Origin: Thereva unica
Taxonomy: Eukaryota > Arthropoda > Insecta > Diptera > Therevidae
DNA: 64,000 nucleotides
NCBI GenBank assembly: GCA_949987705.1
Contig: OX465281.1
Location: 172,436,516 to 172,500,515, forward strand
Direction of reading: 5' to 3'
Part shown: piece after piece, positions 21,334-33,192 of the stretch
Numbering within the stretch: position 1 is the stretch's first letter
Layout: the number at the start of each line of letters is the position of its first letter
The notes under the pieces: generated by a model
What the model was told of the DNA's origin: nothing
Seen by the model: the letters and a program-made list of their open reading frames with translations, nothing else
Databases searched by the model: none
Made by a program: the position numbers and the translations under genes

Positions 21334-22453
21334 ATGGATAAATGTAAAAGAAAAAGAACATATTATTTTAACGATGAATGGGAACATCTATATTGTTTCG
21401 TTGATTACAAAGAAAAATGTATTTGTTTGTTGTGTAATAATAGTGTTGCGATTCCCAAGAAAAGTAATATTGAACGACATTTTAAGACCGTTCATACCAA
21501 TTTTGATAGTGACTACCCAATGAACTCTGAAATTAGAAGAAAAAAAATTATTTCTTTAAAATCTTCAATAACTAACCAGCAAAGTTTTTTTTACAAACCA
21601 CTGCAACAACATAAAGCAGCAACAATCGCGTCATATAAAATATCGCATTTGCTAGCTAAGAATAAAAAACCATTTACAGATGGAGAATTAGTGAAAGAAG
21701 CCATGTTAGAAGCTGCTGATTCACTTTTTGAAGAATTTAAAAATAAAAAGGAAATTGTTTCAGCTATAAACACGTTGCAATTATCAGCACGAACTGTTAC
21801 TAGAAGAATCGAATTGCGGAGAATTTGGAGGCAGAATTAGCAAATGATATGGAAAATTGTATTTTCTTTTCACTACAGATGGATGATTCGACAGACGTGA
21901 CAAATATATCACAATTAGCAATTTGCGTGAAGATGGTATTTTCTGATTTTACAACAAAAGAAGAATTCCTTAAAGTTCTGCCATTAAAGGGAAGCACCAG
22001 AGGAGAAGATATCTTTTCTACTTTTAAAAAGTATATAACAGATGTAAAATTACCTGTACAAAAGTTATCGCCAATTACAACAGACGGGGCACCAGCGATG
22101 ACTGGTAAGAAAAAAGGATTTATTGCCTTATGTAGACAGGATTCCTTATTCCCGAAATTTATTTCTTATCATTGCCTCATACATCAGGAAATGTTATGCG
22201 CAAAAACAATCGGTTTTCAACACGTATTTACGACAGTAACAAAAATTATTAATTCCATAAGATCGGGAGCTATGCAACACAGATTGTTTAAATTACTTTT
22301 AGAAGATGAGGACGTTCAGTTCACAGATCTTCTTTTACATACTGAAGTGAGGTGGCTGAGCAGAGGTAAAATACTTGAGCGGTTCATCATGCTTTTGCCA
22401 CAAATAAAGGAATTTATTGCATCAAGAGGCGAGTTTTACGAGCAATTAGAAAA
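21334..22453 (+). pseudogene. hAT-family transposase, N-terminal two-thirds
   Basis: An open frame starts MDKCKRKRTYYFNDEWEHLY. A BED-type zinc finger follows (KCICLLCNNS, then ERHFKTVH), then the hAT core with LQMDDSTDVTNISQLAICVK, ITTDGAPAMTGKKKGFIALC, SYHCLIHQEMLCAKTIG and EVRWLSRGKILERF. This is the subgroup that vertebrate ZBED/FAM200/GTF2IRD2-like proteins derive from. One frameshift lies near 21807-21812, between VTRRIE and AENLEAELANDMENC. The frame is then cut within FYEQLE-N by Helitron H1 at 22454 and resumes at 31281. The catalytic DDE residues probably include the Asp in QMDDSTD and TTDGAP. Confidence 0.9.
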
Positions 22454-22571
22454 CTAGTTGGGATGTGGGTTCGACCCTTTCGGTCCACACGATCAACTTC
22501 CCAGTATGATGGATGTTGAATATTATGATTGGATATTTTAATAATAAATGAACGATAGGCAATATAGAATA

Positions 22572-25500
22572 CTAGCATAAAACCCGCGTGCCTTGCAACG
22601 CCTTTAAAAACTGTTTATTATGTGCAATGTTTTCCTTAAAAAAACCAACAAAAAAGTCAGCTGTTATTATCCCTAAAAAGGGTTTATTATAGTGCATTTT
22701 TTTAATAAATATGGTAAACAAATTGCTGCGAATATCACCTCTGCTCAATAAATCTGCAAGTTTTGAAGCAGAGATTGGCATGTATATGTCATCAAGAAAA
22801 GTGACATTTTAGGGTTTGACGAACGTTCGTTAAGTTTGTTCGCCTATTTACGTGGATGTAAGAAATTATGAAGCAATCACAAATGAATATTAAATAAAGT
22901 GAATTTCGAGTCATTCATTTCTACGTGATTATAGGGATGCACTGTCAAAATTTCAGCCCTTCAGCTTCGGAGGTTTGGGTTAACCCCATTTCATCCCCTT
23001 TGGGGGTGCATTTCGAGTAATCGCCTCTTAGTGGATGTCCACGTCATTATAGGGCTGCACTGTCCAAATTTCAACCCTGTAGCTCCAGTAGTTTGGTAAC
23101 CCCATTTCACCCCTTTAGGGGACGAATTTCGAAAAATCGCTTCTTAGTAAATGTCCACTTCATTATAAATATGCACTATCAAAATTTCAGCCTTTTAGCT
23201 CCAGCGGTTTGGCTTAACCCCATTTAACCCCCTCAGGGGATGAATTTCAACAAATCGTTTCTTAATGGATGTCCACGTCATTAAGGGGATGCACTGTTCA
23301 AAATTTCAGCCCTATAGCTCAAGCGGTTTGGGTAAACCCCATTTCACCCTCTTAGGGGATAAATTTCGAAAAATTGCCTTATAGTGGATGTCCACTCCAT
23401 TATAGGGATGCACTGTTAAAATTCCAGCCCTATAACTTTAGCGGTTTGGATAAACCCCATTTCACCCCCTTAGGGGATGAATTTTGAAAAATCGCTTCTT
23501 AGTGGATGTTCACGGCATTATAGGGATGCACTGTCAAAATTTCAGCCCTATAGCTCCAGCGGTGTGGGTAAACCCCATTTCACCCCCTTAGGGGATAAAT
23601 TTCGAAAAATCGCCTTATAGTGGATGTCCACGTCATTATAGAAATGCACTGTTAAAATTTCAGCCCTATAACTTTAGCGGTTTGGATAAACCCCATTTCA
23701 CCCCCTTAGGGGATGAATTTTGAAAAATCGCTTCTTATTGGATGTTCACGCCATTATAGGGATGCACTGTCCAAATTTCAGCCCTATAGCTCAAGCGGTG
23801 TGGGTAAACCCCATTTCACCCCCTTAGGGGATGAATTTCGAAAAATCGCTTCTTAGTGGATGTCCACGCCGTTATAGGGATGCACTGTCAAAATTTCAGC
23901 CCTATAGCTTTAGCGGTTTGTAAAAACCCCATTTCACACCCCTACGGGATGAATTTCGAAAAATCGCTTTATAGTGGATGTCCACTCCATTATAGGGATG
24001 CACTGTCCAAACTTCAGCGCTATAGATTTAGCGGTTTGTAAAAACCCTATTTCACACCCTTAGGTGATGAATTTCGAATAATCGCTCTTTAGTGGATGTA
24101 AACGTCATTATAGGGATGCACTGTCAAAATTTCAGCCCTATAGCTTTGGCGGTTTGTAAAAACCCCATTTCACACCCTTAGGGGATGAATTTTGAAAAAT
24201 CGCTTCTTAGTGGATGTTCACGCCATTATAGGGATGCACTGTCAAAATTTCAGCCCTATAGCTCAAGCGGTGTGGGTAAACCCCATTTCACACCCTTAGG
24301 GGATGAATTTCGAAAAATCGCTTCTTAGTGGATGTCCCCGCCATTATAGGGATGCACTGTCAAAATTTCAGCCCTATAGCTTTAGCGATTTGTAAAAACC
24401 CCATTTCACACCCTAAGGGGATGAATTTCGAAAAATCGCTCTCTAGTGGATGTCCACGTCATTATAGGGATGCACTGTTAAAATTTCAGCCCTATAGCTT
24501 TTGCGGTTTGTAAAAACCCCATTTCACACCCTTAGGGGATGAATTTTGAAAAATCGCTCTTTAGTGTATGTCCACGTCATTATAGGGAGGCACTGTTAAA
24601 ATTTCAACCCTATAGCTCCAGCGGTTTGGATAAACCCTATTTCACCCGCTTAAGGGATGAATTTCGAAAAATCGCTTTATAGTGGATATCCACGTCATTA
24701 TAGGAATGCACTGTCAAAATTTCAGCCCTATAGCTTTTGCGGTTTGTAAAAACCCCATTTCACACCCTTAGGGGATGAATTTTGAAAAATCGCTCTTTAG
24801 TGTATGTCCACGTCATTATAGGGAGGCACTGTTAAAATTTCAACCCTATAGCTCCAGCGGTTTGGATAAACCCTATTTCACCCGCTTAAGGGATGAATTT
24901 CGAAAAATCGCTTTATAGTGGATGTCCACTCCATTATAGGGATGCACTGTCCAAATTTCAGCCCTATAGCTTTAGCGGTTTGTAAAAACCCTATTTCACA
25001 CCTTAAGGGGATGAATTTCGAAAAATCGCTCTTTAGTGGATGTCCACGTCATTATAGGGATGCACTGTTAAAATTTCAACCCTATAGCTCCAGCGGTTTG
25101 GATAAACCCTATTTCACCCGCTTAAGGGATGAATTTCGAAAAATCGCTTTATAGTGGATGTCCACTCCATTATAGGGATGCACTGTCCGAATTTCAGCCC
25201 TATAGCTTTAGCGGTTTGTAAAAACCCTATTTCACACCCTTAGGGGATGAATTTTGAAAAATCGCTCTTTAGTGGATTACTGGATGTAAACGTCATTATA
25301 GGGATGCACTGTCAAAATTTCAGCCCTATAGCTTTAGCGGTTTGTAAAAACCCCATTTCACACCCTTGGGGGATGAATTTCGAAAAATCGCTCTTTAGTG
25401 GATGTCCACGTCATTATAGGGATCCACTGTTAAAATTTCAACCCTATAGCTCCAGCGGTTTGGATAAACCCCATTTCACCCCCTTAAGGGATGAATTTCG

Positions 25501-25788
25501 AAAAATCGCTTTATAGTGGATGTCCACGCCATTATAGGGATGCACTGTCAAAATTTCAGCCCTTTAGCTCCAGCGGTTTAGGTTGTGCGTTGTCTGTCAG
25601 TCAGTTACTTTTTATACAATAGAAAAAAAAGTAAAGATAAAAAATCCCCTTACAACTTATTGAACCCCATTTCACTCCCTTAAACCCTTTTTTTCTCCAT
25701 AAAAAGTAGCCTATGTCCGTCTCCAAGGTCTAAACTATGTCTGTAGCTTTAATCAAAATCGGTTTAGTGGTTTAGGCGTGAAAGCGTA

Positions 25789-25833
<45 letters not shown>

Positions 25834-25864
25834 GTTACTTTCGCATTTATAATATTAGTAAGGA
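22572..25864 (-). mobile_element. Satellite-bearing Helitron S, copy A
   Basis: On the minus strand it starts TCCTTACTAATATTATAAATG after an A and ends in the hairpin GCGTTGCAAGGCACGC, about ten bases and CTAG before a T. Next to the 5' end are a GTCT/GACA microsatellite (about 25794-25832) and a short unique part. Then come roughly 22-23 copies of a ~118-bp repeat (about 22905-25590) and a 3' unique part of ~330 bp. The uninterrupted H1 sequence at 48660-48690 confirms both edges to within a base. Copy B is at 51918-55236. Confidence 0.85.
22905..25590. repeat. ~118-bp satellite array within Helitron S copy A
   Basis: Each unit contains GGGATGCACTGTCAAAATTT, CAGCCCTATAGCT, CCCCATTTCACCCCCTTAGG and GAATTTCGAAAAATCGCT. 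Units differ by scattered substitutions and group into at least two variants (TTTGTAAAAACCCC versus GGTTTGGATAAACCCC), in places repeating as pairs, which suggests expansion by blocks. The short reading frames it contains recur per unit and are not genes. Confidence 0.9.
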
Positions 25865-26728
25865 TATGCATAATACCGAGAATTTGTCACAATTGTTTAT
25901 CAATATTTTCGCTAAAATGTCAAACTTAATGTGCGCACTTACAAGATTAGGACGACGAAAATGTATATAAAATTGATGTATTAATGTTTTTCGGCACCTC
26001 AATGAAGTCGATATACTTTTTAGTTCGCGCGGTATCGTGCAGGTACAAAAATCACTTAAGTCAGTTAAACCAAAAACCGCTGGACCGAATATTATAAAAA
26101 TATTTTCAGATTATATTGTCGCTAATACGCTTCGAACGGCACCTCAAGTAAGTCAACATCTTTTGTGGTTCGGGCCATATCGTGCAGGTACAAAAATCAC
26201 TTACGCCGCTTAAACACAAAAACGGCTCGACCGAATTTTATGAAAATCTTTTCAGATCATATTTTGGTTAATACTCTTCGAACGGCACGTCAACTAAGCC
26301 CATATCTTTTATAGTTCGCGCGATATCGTGCAGGTACAAAAATCACTTAAGTCATTTAAACCAAAAAACCGCTGGACCGAATATTATAAAAATCTTTTCA
26401 GATTATATTGTCGCTAATACGCTTCGAACGGCACCTCAAGTAAGTCAATATCTTTCGTGGTTCGGGCGATATCGTGCAGGTACAAAAATCACTTACGTCG
26501 CTCAAACAAAAAAACGGCTGGACCGAATTTCATGAAAATCTTTTCAGATCATATTTCGGTTAATACTCTTCGAACGGCACGTCAACTAAGCCCATATCTT
26601 TTATAGTTCGCGCGATATCGTGCAGGTACAAAAATCACTTAAGTCATTTAACCCAAAAAACCGCTGGACCGAATATTATAAAAATCTTTTCAGATTATAT
26701 TGTCGCTAATACGCTTCGAACGGCACCT
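25865..26728. repeat. H1 internal repeats
   Basis: Alternating units contain ATATCGTGCAGGTACAAAAA, CGCTGGACCGAATATTATAA and CTAATACGCTTCGAACGGCA, repeating roughly every 150 bp. The same units appear at 29704-29775, 31121-31240 and 48790-49150. The phrase ACGGCTGGACCGAATTTCATG resembles a sequence common in insect Helitrons. Confidence 0.75.
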
Positions 26729-27142
26729 TGAGTAGTCTGGACTGTACCGGCATAGAGTGCGGGCGGGTGCTGCCGCAAGTCCACTTCCCCGTGAAAATTA
26801 AATCCTCGCAAAAATTAAATACATAACCAGAAAGATAATCCCGATATAAAGTCATAACCCGGCCTTTATAAAAAACAAACATCAGCATCAATAATTATTT
26901 AAAAAATCGAAAAACAATAGTGCAAACGGAGTGAAGTGAAAAAAAAAAACAAATCAAAGGAGACGTCACCAACACGGAATCCACCAACGCCGTACTGACG
27001 GACAGCAAGTAAGTTCCCGTTTCCTCTTCTCCCGCTCCCCCAGCTAGACAACGCCGGCGCTGCAGCAATATCGGCCAGCTGATGGGAATCGTCTTGCTTA
27101 AGCAGGCATAACACTGCAGCAAGGCCGTTCCCATAAGCTCCG

Positions 27143-28435
27143 ATGGTTGCATCGCCGGCTGAGTCAGCCATAAATGAGGTCATGGACCTTGCGCAGGAAA
27201 GGCCCCTAAACAAAAACAAATATTTCTCCTTTGTTTTTTGTAATATTAGGGGTCTCCTCGCGAACTTCGATCATGTAATGTGCTATCTTGATACGCATGC
27301 CCCGGCCATATTCGCACTAAGTGAAACTCAAGTCACTGACACCGATTCAGATCGATTTCAGGTGGCTGGGTATACCTTAGTGCACAATTTCTCCGACCAT
27401 AGGGGAGTCGCCATGTATATTAGGAATGACGTGGCGTTTCAGAAGGTGTACAATAGTACATCTTCTGAATTTAATCATTTATGGATTAAAATTATTCTTC
27501 GTTACCACGTCATATTCTTCTGTTTTCTATACAGAAGCCCTAATATCAGTAATGAAGCCTCCACATTAGCCTTCGATGCTATCTCAGAACAAATCTCCGG
27601 ATTTTTATCTTCCCACCCGGAGTGTGAAATCATTGTTGCGGGTGATTTCAACGTTCATAATGTCAATTGGCTAAATTACTCCAATGGCACCAGTGTTTCT
27701 GGCAAAGACGCCGAGATCTTTGCAGACCTAAATAATTTGCACCAAATCGTGAACTGTGCAACGCGAGTTCCGGATGTTGAAGGTCAAGGAGCCCATCTGC
27801 TAGACCTGTTTCTTACTTCTCATCCAACTCGATACTCCGTCGAAGTTAGCTCGCCCCTTGGTAACTCGGATCACAATCTAGTAAGCGCTAATTTCCCATA
27901 TCCATCTTCTACTCCAACCAACGCAGTTCCTAAAAAAACTGTCTGGCACTATGGGAAAGCCAACTGGTTGGGACTTATACGCTTTTTTCAAGCTACAGAC
28001 TGGAATTTGTGTTTCCGCAGTGCCAGTGCGAACTATGCCGCTTCCTGTATTACTAAAATAATACGGGCAGGAATGTGTTTGTTTATTCCTCATTCTACCA
28101 TATCTATAAAGCCTAGGCCAAATAGATGGTTCAATGGGGAATGTAGGAACGCAATTCAAGCTAAGGAAGCCGCTTGTAGAGCGTACAAACATTCCCCCAA
28201 TGAGTCACTTCGGCGTGAGTATATCAAGTCGAGAAACTCCTGTAATTCCATCATCAGGAAGGTCAAAGCATCATTTGACAACAAACTGAGAAGTAAGATC
28301 CTCAACACCCACGTAGGCAGCAAAAACTTCTGGGCCTTGGTAACTTCCATTAAGAAGAATTTTACCTCTTCCTCAACCCCTCCATTCATTAATGGAAAGG
28401 AGGTGATAACAGAAAGCAAATCCAAGGCCGATTCG
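27143..28435 (+). pseudogene. Endonuclease part of the non-LTR ORF
   Basis: The ATG at 27143 starts MVASPAESAINEVMD. The APE endonuclease follows: FVFCNIRGLLANFDHV, IFALSETQVTDTD, GVAMYIRND, IIVAGDFNVHNVNW, LLDLFLTSHP and LGNSDHNLVSANF. The catalytic Glu (SETQ), Asp (GDFN) and SDH residues are present. A linker rich in Lys and Arg leads to INGKEVITESKSKAD, where the RT would begin. An internal deletion then moves the frame and gives a spurious stop near 28459. Confidence 0.85.
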
Positions 28436-29571
28436 GTGAGTCTGGTCTGGTTGCTCTAGATATCTCCAAGGCCTTTGACAGAGTATGGCATCCCGCTCTG
28501 CTGTCGAAACTCCAAGCTATTGATATCGACTCAGTTCTAAGGAACTGGAGTGAGAGCTTTCTTTCTGGCCGTTCAATCAAGGTAGTATTGGATGGCGTCG
28601 AATCCAACCCTCATTCCATTTCGGCTGGCGTTCCTCAAGGGGCGATTCTCTCACCTACTCTCTTTCTTATATTTATTAATGATCTGCTCTCAATCCCCTC
28701 CAATCCACTTCATAGTTTTGCCGATGACGGTACTTTGCGTTACTCATACCCCTCCGACAACACAGGACAAGTAAGTGCCAGACCTTGTCTCTTAGAACGC
28801 GAACTCATGTCCAACTCTCTTAACGCGGACATTAAACTCATTCTTGATTGGGGCCGCAAGAATCGCGTCGAGTTCAATGAAACCAAAACCAAGTACTGTC
28901 TATTCTCCACTAAAACCTGCACCAACCTTCCCTCCATTTCAGTGGGCGAGGATAATATAACAGCTGACCCATATCTTAACATCCTCGGCGCGACTCTATC
29001 CAACGATTTGCGATGGAATAATCACATACTCCAAGTCACCAAACAAGCGTATCAATGCCTCGGCTTCCTTAAGAGATGCAAGTTTCTCCTTCATCCAACT
29101 GCCTTGGCTACAATATACAAGTCCTACATTCGGCCACGCCTTGAATACAACTCGTATATCTGGGCAGGCGCCCCTAAAACCACCTTGGCTTGGCTAGACA
29201 AAGTGCAAAACCGCGCCATCAAACTCATTGGCGATAGCACTCTTTGCATTGATCCTCTAAGCCACCGTAGGAATGTAGCAGCGCTCAGCAAGTTTTACCG
29301 CTATTTTCATAGCGACTGCTCCACTGAAATCAAAAACCTCCTGCCTACACGGCAATTTTTCTCCCGCAACACAAGACTAGCCAACTCGGCTCACCCCTTC
29401 ACCCTTCAGCCCACCCCTTCACGCACATTACGTTTTAGCAGTTCGTTTATAAATAGAACAACTCGATTGTGGAACTCTCTTCCGCAGTCGGTGTTTCCGA
29501 GCTCATATAACATCTCAGAGTTCAAACGCAAGGTTCATCGACATCTACTCATGCACCCTCCAGACCCCTAA
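28436..29571 (+). pseudogene. Reverse transcriptase C-terminal part of the same element
   Basis: In the frame after the deletion the sequence resumes at SGLVALDISKAFDRVWHPAL and continues through AGVPQGAILSPTLFLIFIND and the catalytic SFADDGTLRYSY. Thumb and connection regions follow to TRLWNSLPQSVF, EFKRKVHRHLL and a stop at 29569-29571. The fingers region (about 150-200 residues between linker and ALDISKAFD) is missing, so the element is dead. About 130 bp of 3' UTR and the poly-A tail follow. Confidence 0.85.
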
Positions 29572-29775
29572 CCTATCCTATCTCATCTTTCCTTCAGATC
29601 AAGCTTACTACTATACATTGCACCATGACTTGTAAGACATGACGGACTAGTAGTACAAAGGGTGACTCCTAAGCTTCATCTTGCCACCAAAAAAAAAAAA
29701 AAAGTAAGTCAATATCTTTCGTGGTTCGGGCGATATCGTGCAGGTACAAAAATCACTTACGTCGCTCAAACAAAA

Positions 29776-31120
29776 CTAGTGGGATGTTGTGCCTAGAGAC
29801 TAGCCACTAATTACGCTTTTTCATGGTATTCTTTCTGTTGAATAACACTTCAGATTGGATGACAATATATTAAGTGGAGATTGATCCGCACTCACTTCCA
29901 AGCCGCCGGATCTGGGAATCGAGGCCAATAATTCGAATGTGTCAAATTGAAAAAAAAAGCACATCACACATGTAAACACTATAGAAAACGAATCTAAACA
30001 TTTTTCTTTGGATTGGAGGAAAATCTAATGTGGTGCACTTTGCACAACAGAATTAGGTGTATTATTTTACTTAAACATACGTGTCTTATTGTTAAAAATT
30101 CGGCTTACCGCACCCTAGTTTGGCCATGGAGATTCAAAAGTATCACACTGACCAACGCTATATATAATTAATCTTGAAAAGTTTTTGTTAAAGGCTTATG
30201 TAGGTTATAAGTTGTGAGACTGCGTAATCTAAAACTTAACAAAGTATTTAACAAACACTACAATATAATCATCATAGCTTAAAAAAAGGAAATCAAATGT
30301 AAACAATAAAATTCTTTGATTCTTCACACACGTCATGGTATATTTCTTTATTCAATATAAACAATAGTTTTTGAGCTGCAAATGAAAACTATATGCCATA
30401 ATTTCGTTATCATCGGTTTTTGTTCTGGAAGCAAATTTAGAGACGTATTCATGTCAAAAACTTGTTTCATATGAAACAAAATCCCCGAAGGAAATTAAAA
30501 AAAATTATTATGACGAAAAAAAAGCACCGCGAGCCGAAGGATCGAACTCGCAGCCCCACGGACGAGGGAGTTTCCCTAGCCCTTTATAGTCCATGTAAAT
30601 GGTACTTTAACATTGCAAAAATGCAGGACAAGGTTTTATTTTTGGGATGTGTAGGGGGGGTCAGGGTGAGCTTAAGTTTGAGGATTTTCGGGATTCTAAC
30701 CCCCCCCCCCATTTGGCCGCCATCTTGGAAAACGTATGCAAATGGGTTTTCCACTATATCTCCTAAACGGCACATCTTACCGGAAATTTGCAAGGACACT
30801 TTTTGTTTAGAATTAAATAATCTACAATTTATTACTTAGAAATTTTGTGGTAAAATGAATAATTAAGAAGTTATAAGCCTTAGAACACAAAAATTAGTCA
30901 CAATATTTTCTTTAAAGGCTCTTTTTTGTTGTTTAAATATACTTCTGGTTGAAATTTCCAGACCATTTTCTCAGTTTTTGGTCTTTTGACCAAGAGTTAC
31001 ATTTTGAGATATTTCCCAAGTCTGTATCTGCAGTACTTTCAGAGATGAAAGTAGGCTTCAGACGGACAGACGGACAGACGGACAGAGCCTCTGTATAAGC
31101 TTTTTTTTTTGAAAAAGCTA
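29776..31120 (-). mobile_element. Helitron H2, copy 1, inserted in H1
   Basis: On the minus strand it ends ACATCCCACTAG before a T (plus CTAG at 29776-29779). Near its 5' end (plus 31091-31120) is a self-complementary AAGC-T10-GAAAAAGCT stretch, preceded by a GGACAGAC microsatellite. The uninterrupted host CGCTCAAACAAAAAAACGGC at about 26499 shows the insertion in an A-run. The long middle part matches 46621-48057 inverted, nearly base for base. Small open frames such as the one at 30462 are not conserved in length between copies. Confidence 0.75.
30515..30590 (-). other. tRNA-like B-box segment in H2
   Basis: On the minus strand a GC-rich block reads CTGCGAGTTCGATCCTTCGG, which contains GTTCGATCC, a match to the pol III B box, and is followed by a T-run. 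I could not place a convincing A box or fold a full cloverleaf. It may be a captured tRNA-derived fragment. The same block is at 47180-47235 in copy 2. Confidence 0.25.
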
Positions 31121-31280
31121 AAAACGGCTGGACCGAATTTCATGAAAATCTTTTCTGATCATATTTCGGTTAATACGCTTCGAACAACACCTCAACGAAG
31201 CCGCTATCAGTTTTGGTTCGCGCGATATCGTGCAGGAAAAAATGACCACATCCGTACGCACATACACACACACATACTAA

Positions 31281-31860
31281 TTTAAAAATACAAGGGAAAA
31301 ATCAGCATATCGCTGACATGATTAGTGCAGTAAATGCATTCAAATGCAAGTTAGTGTTGTTGAAATCCCATCTATTGAAAAAATCATTATCACATTTCCC
31401 AAAAATAAAATATATTGTTGAGAGTTTAAATTTGAATAATGAAAATTTTACTGCTACATCATATTTAGAAATTATAGATAAGCTAATAGAAGAGTTTTCT
31501 TCTAGATTTGAAGATTTTGCAGCATTAGAACCCGTTCTAAGATTTTTCATAAATCCATTCAATGTTACTGAAGATGATGTCCTTGAAATAGTTTCAGCGT
31601 ATTTCGAGCTCCATAATATCGAACACCTAGAATTAGAAATAATAAACTTGCAAAGTGATATTATTTTAAAAGCGCATAGTAATGATAAAATGTTTTGGGA
31701 CTTAGTCGATGAAAATTAGTATCCTATTTTAAGGAAATCTGCGCTAAAAATTTATTCATATTGTGCAACAACATACAATTGCGAGTCTTTGTTCTCAAAT
31801 ATGAAATATTTGAAATCAAAATACCGAACAAAGCTTAATGATTCACTTGAGAAAAACAAA
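31281..31860 (+). pseudogene. hAT-family transposase, C-terminal third
   Basis: It continues directly from 22453 with N-LKIQGKNQHIADMISAVNAF, then KSHLLKKSLSHFPKI, a helical acidic region and LVDEN. An in-frame TAG at 31717-31719 interrupts, and the frame continues YPILRKSALKIYSYCATTYN-CESLFSNMKYLKSKYRTKLND, the hAT dimerisation region with its diagnostic CES(L/A)FS..K motif. After about 31845 the frame enters the duplicated segment and no longer matches the family. With the frameshift in the N-terminal part, the transposase has at least two lesions besides the Helitron insertion. Confidence 0.9.
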
Positions 31861-32131
31861 GCAAAAAATTGGAGTATAGAGAATTTGCTTCCAGAGAGCT
31901 TCCATAACTATGAATCGGAAGCGCTTCATTCTTGTTTCTTTTGGCAGCGCTTGATTAATTTCCCGCTGGGAAGTAGATGGGTAGTAACTTCAACAGACCC
32001 GAGTCCTACGACCGTTGCGCCATTTAAGAAGAAGATCTCGGGTAAGTTATTGTGAAATAACTAATAATGTCCTTGCTGTTGTAAGTAATTAATTAAGTAT
32101 TTTTATTTGGAATTCAAATTTCTAATAAAAA

Positions 32132-32521
32132 AAATTAATGGTCTTGGATATGAAGTATCACGTCCGTATTTTAACGTGACAACGTCTATTAATTTGAAAT
32201 TGACAACGTTTGTTATTACGTTTTGTATTATTTTCTGAAATAATAAATTATATATTTCGAAGCAAATTTTTTTTTGTGTGTGGAACATTTTCACACGCGC
32301 GTCCTATCTTAAACCGATTTAATAGACGTTGTCACGTCAATAAGGTGAATGAATGTATTTTTCCCGTGTAGAGGATAAATTAACGAAAATTTTGAGCCAT
32401 TAACCACCCCCCTAACAGGTATGGGGGCGGTGATATGATTTTTTTGTGTGCGGGACATTGTGCGGGACATTTTCACACGCGCGTCCTATCTTAAACCGAT
32501 TTAATAGACGTTGTCACGTCA
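32132..32521. mobile_element. ~390-bp insertion in duplication copy 2
   Basis: Copy 1 is uninterrupted at 3957-3963, in an A-run. The insert has two ~55-bp direct repeats built on CACGCGCGTCCTATCTTAAA and ATAGACGTTGTCACGTCAA, the second at its right end, and an inverted match (CGTGACAACGTCTATTAA) near its left end. There is no coding capacity. The structure suggests a non-autonomous element of unknown class. Confidence 0.6.
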
Positions 32522-33091
32522 AAAACAGTTTGAGAAGTATTCACAAATGAACAAAAAAAAAGCAACATACTCAGAAAACTTGCATCGGAAAATCTAGGTG
32601 TAAATGTTGTATCATAATGTCATAATAGCAATTGTGAACAACTAGCGCTTGAAGTGTTCATCAATCGCACTTATCACCTGATCAATGAAAACTCCCCGTG
32701 GGTCATACAACGCGCAATCACAAAAATCCCCTCAAAAGTCACAACGAAATTAGCGCGAAAACAATCAATTATGGAAATATTTATTCATCACTCTGTCAAC
32801 CCGACACTCTTATTTCCAATTTCAACAACCAAATACAGAAGCCGAGGGTCGATTGAAGTTCTTACGCACGTTGTGGCCATCACCGGACCTACACTGCGCG
32901 GGGAATCATTCGACAATCATTAATTTAGTCTGTTCATGACGAGAGGAGCAACGAGGAGCCGTCGACTGGCCGCCTTGGGTGTGCTAGACGACATCCCCCG
33001 GAGGTAACCTTCAAAAAGCCGGGTTCGAGTAGCATCACAATTGCTGCAGCAGCATTCTTCACTGCAAGAAGATTTACCTGGACGCAGCCAC

Positions 33092-33192
33092 TATAAAAGC
33101 AGCGGCCCGCTCTGATCACACTCAGTTCGCAAGAAGGAACCGATTCGCGGTCAAGTATAAAAGGCGACACCTGTGTGTAGTTGAACGTGCAG
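33092..33192 (+). promoter_or_regulatory. Tandem core promoters of peptide gene copy 2
   Basis: Identical to 4532-4632: TATAAAA at 33092 and 33156, with initiator TCAGTT at 33122. Confidence 0.6.

Larger units (their letters stand above)
26729..29703 (+). mobile_element. Jockey/CR1-group non-LTR retrotransposon with internal deletion
   Basis: It is inserted in an H1 repeat. The uninterrupted version GGCACCTCAAGTAAGTC (about 26421-26440) becomes GGCACCT on the left and AAGTAAGTC on the right after a 15-base poly-A tail. No target duplication is evident, and up to two bases of target are lost. The 5' end has about 410 bp of untranslated leader, so the 5' end appears near full length, but about a third of the ORF is deleted near 28436. 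Confidence 0.85.
22454..31280 (-). mobile_element. Helitron H1, copy 1, inserted in the hAT gene and carrying three nested insertions
   Basis: On the minus strand the element ends CCCAACTAG before a T (plus strand CTAG at 22454-22457), with a GGGT-CGA-ACCC hairpin about ten bases upstream of the CTAG. Its 5' end lies in an AC-rich tract at 31262-31280. Removal restores the hAT frame exactly, GAA-AAT-TTA, so insertion was at A^T without target duplication, as expected of Helitrons. Its own sequence is 22454-22571, 25865-26728, 29704-29775 and 31121-31280; the remainder is nested elements. A shorter copy without these insertions is at 48561-49200. Confidence 0.8.

Noticed and set aside
22905..25590. 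Satellite as a possible centromeric array
   Set aside because: The array is bounded by Helitron S termini and inserted in another Helitron, so it is a transposed block and not evidence of a centromere.
30462..30839. Frame starting MFHMKQNPRRKLKK in Helitron H2
   Set aside because: The other H2 copy (47287-46985) changes frame at the C/G homopolymer, and no family was recognised.
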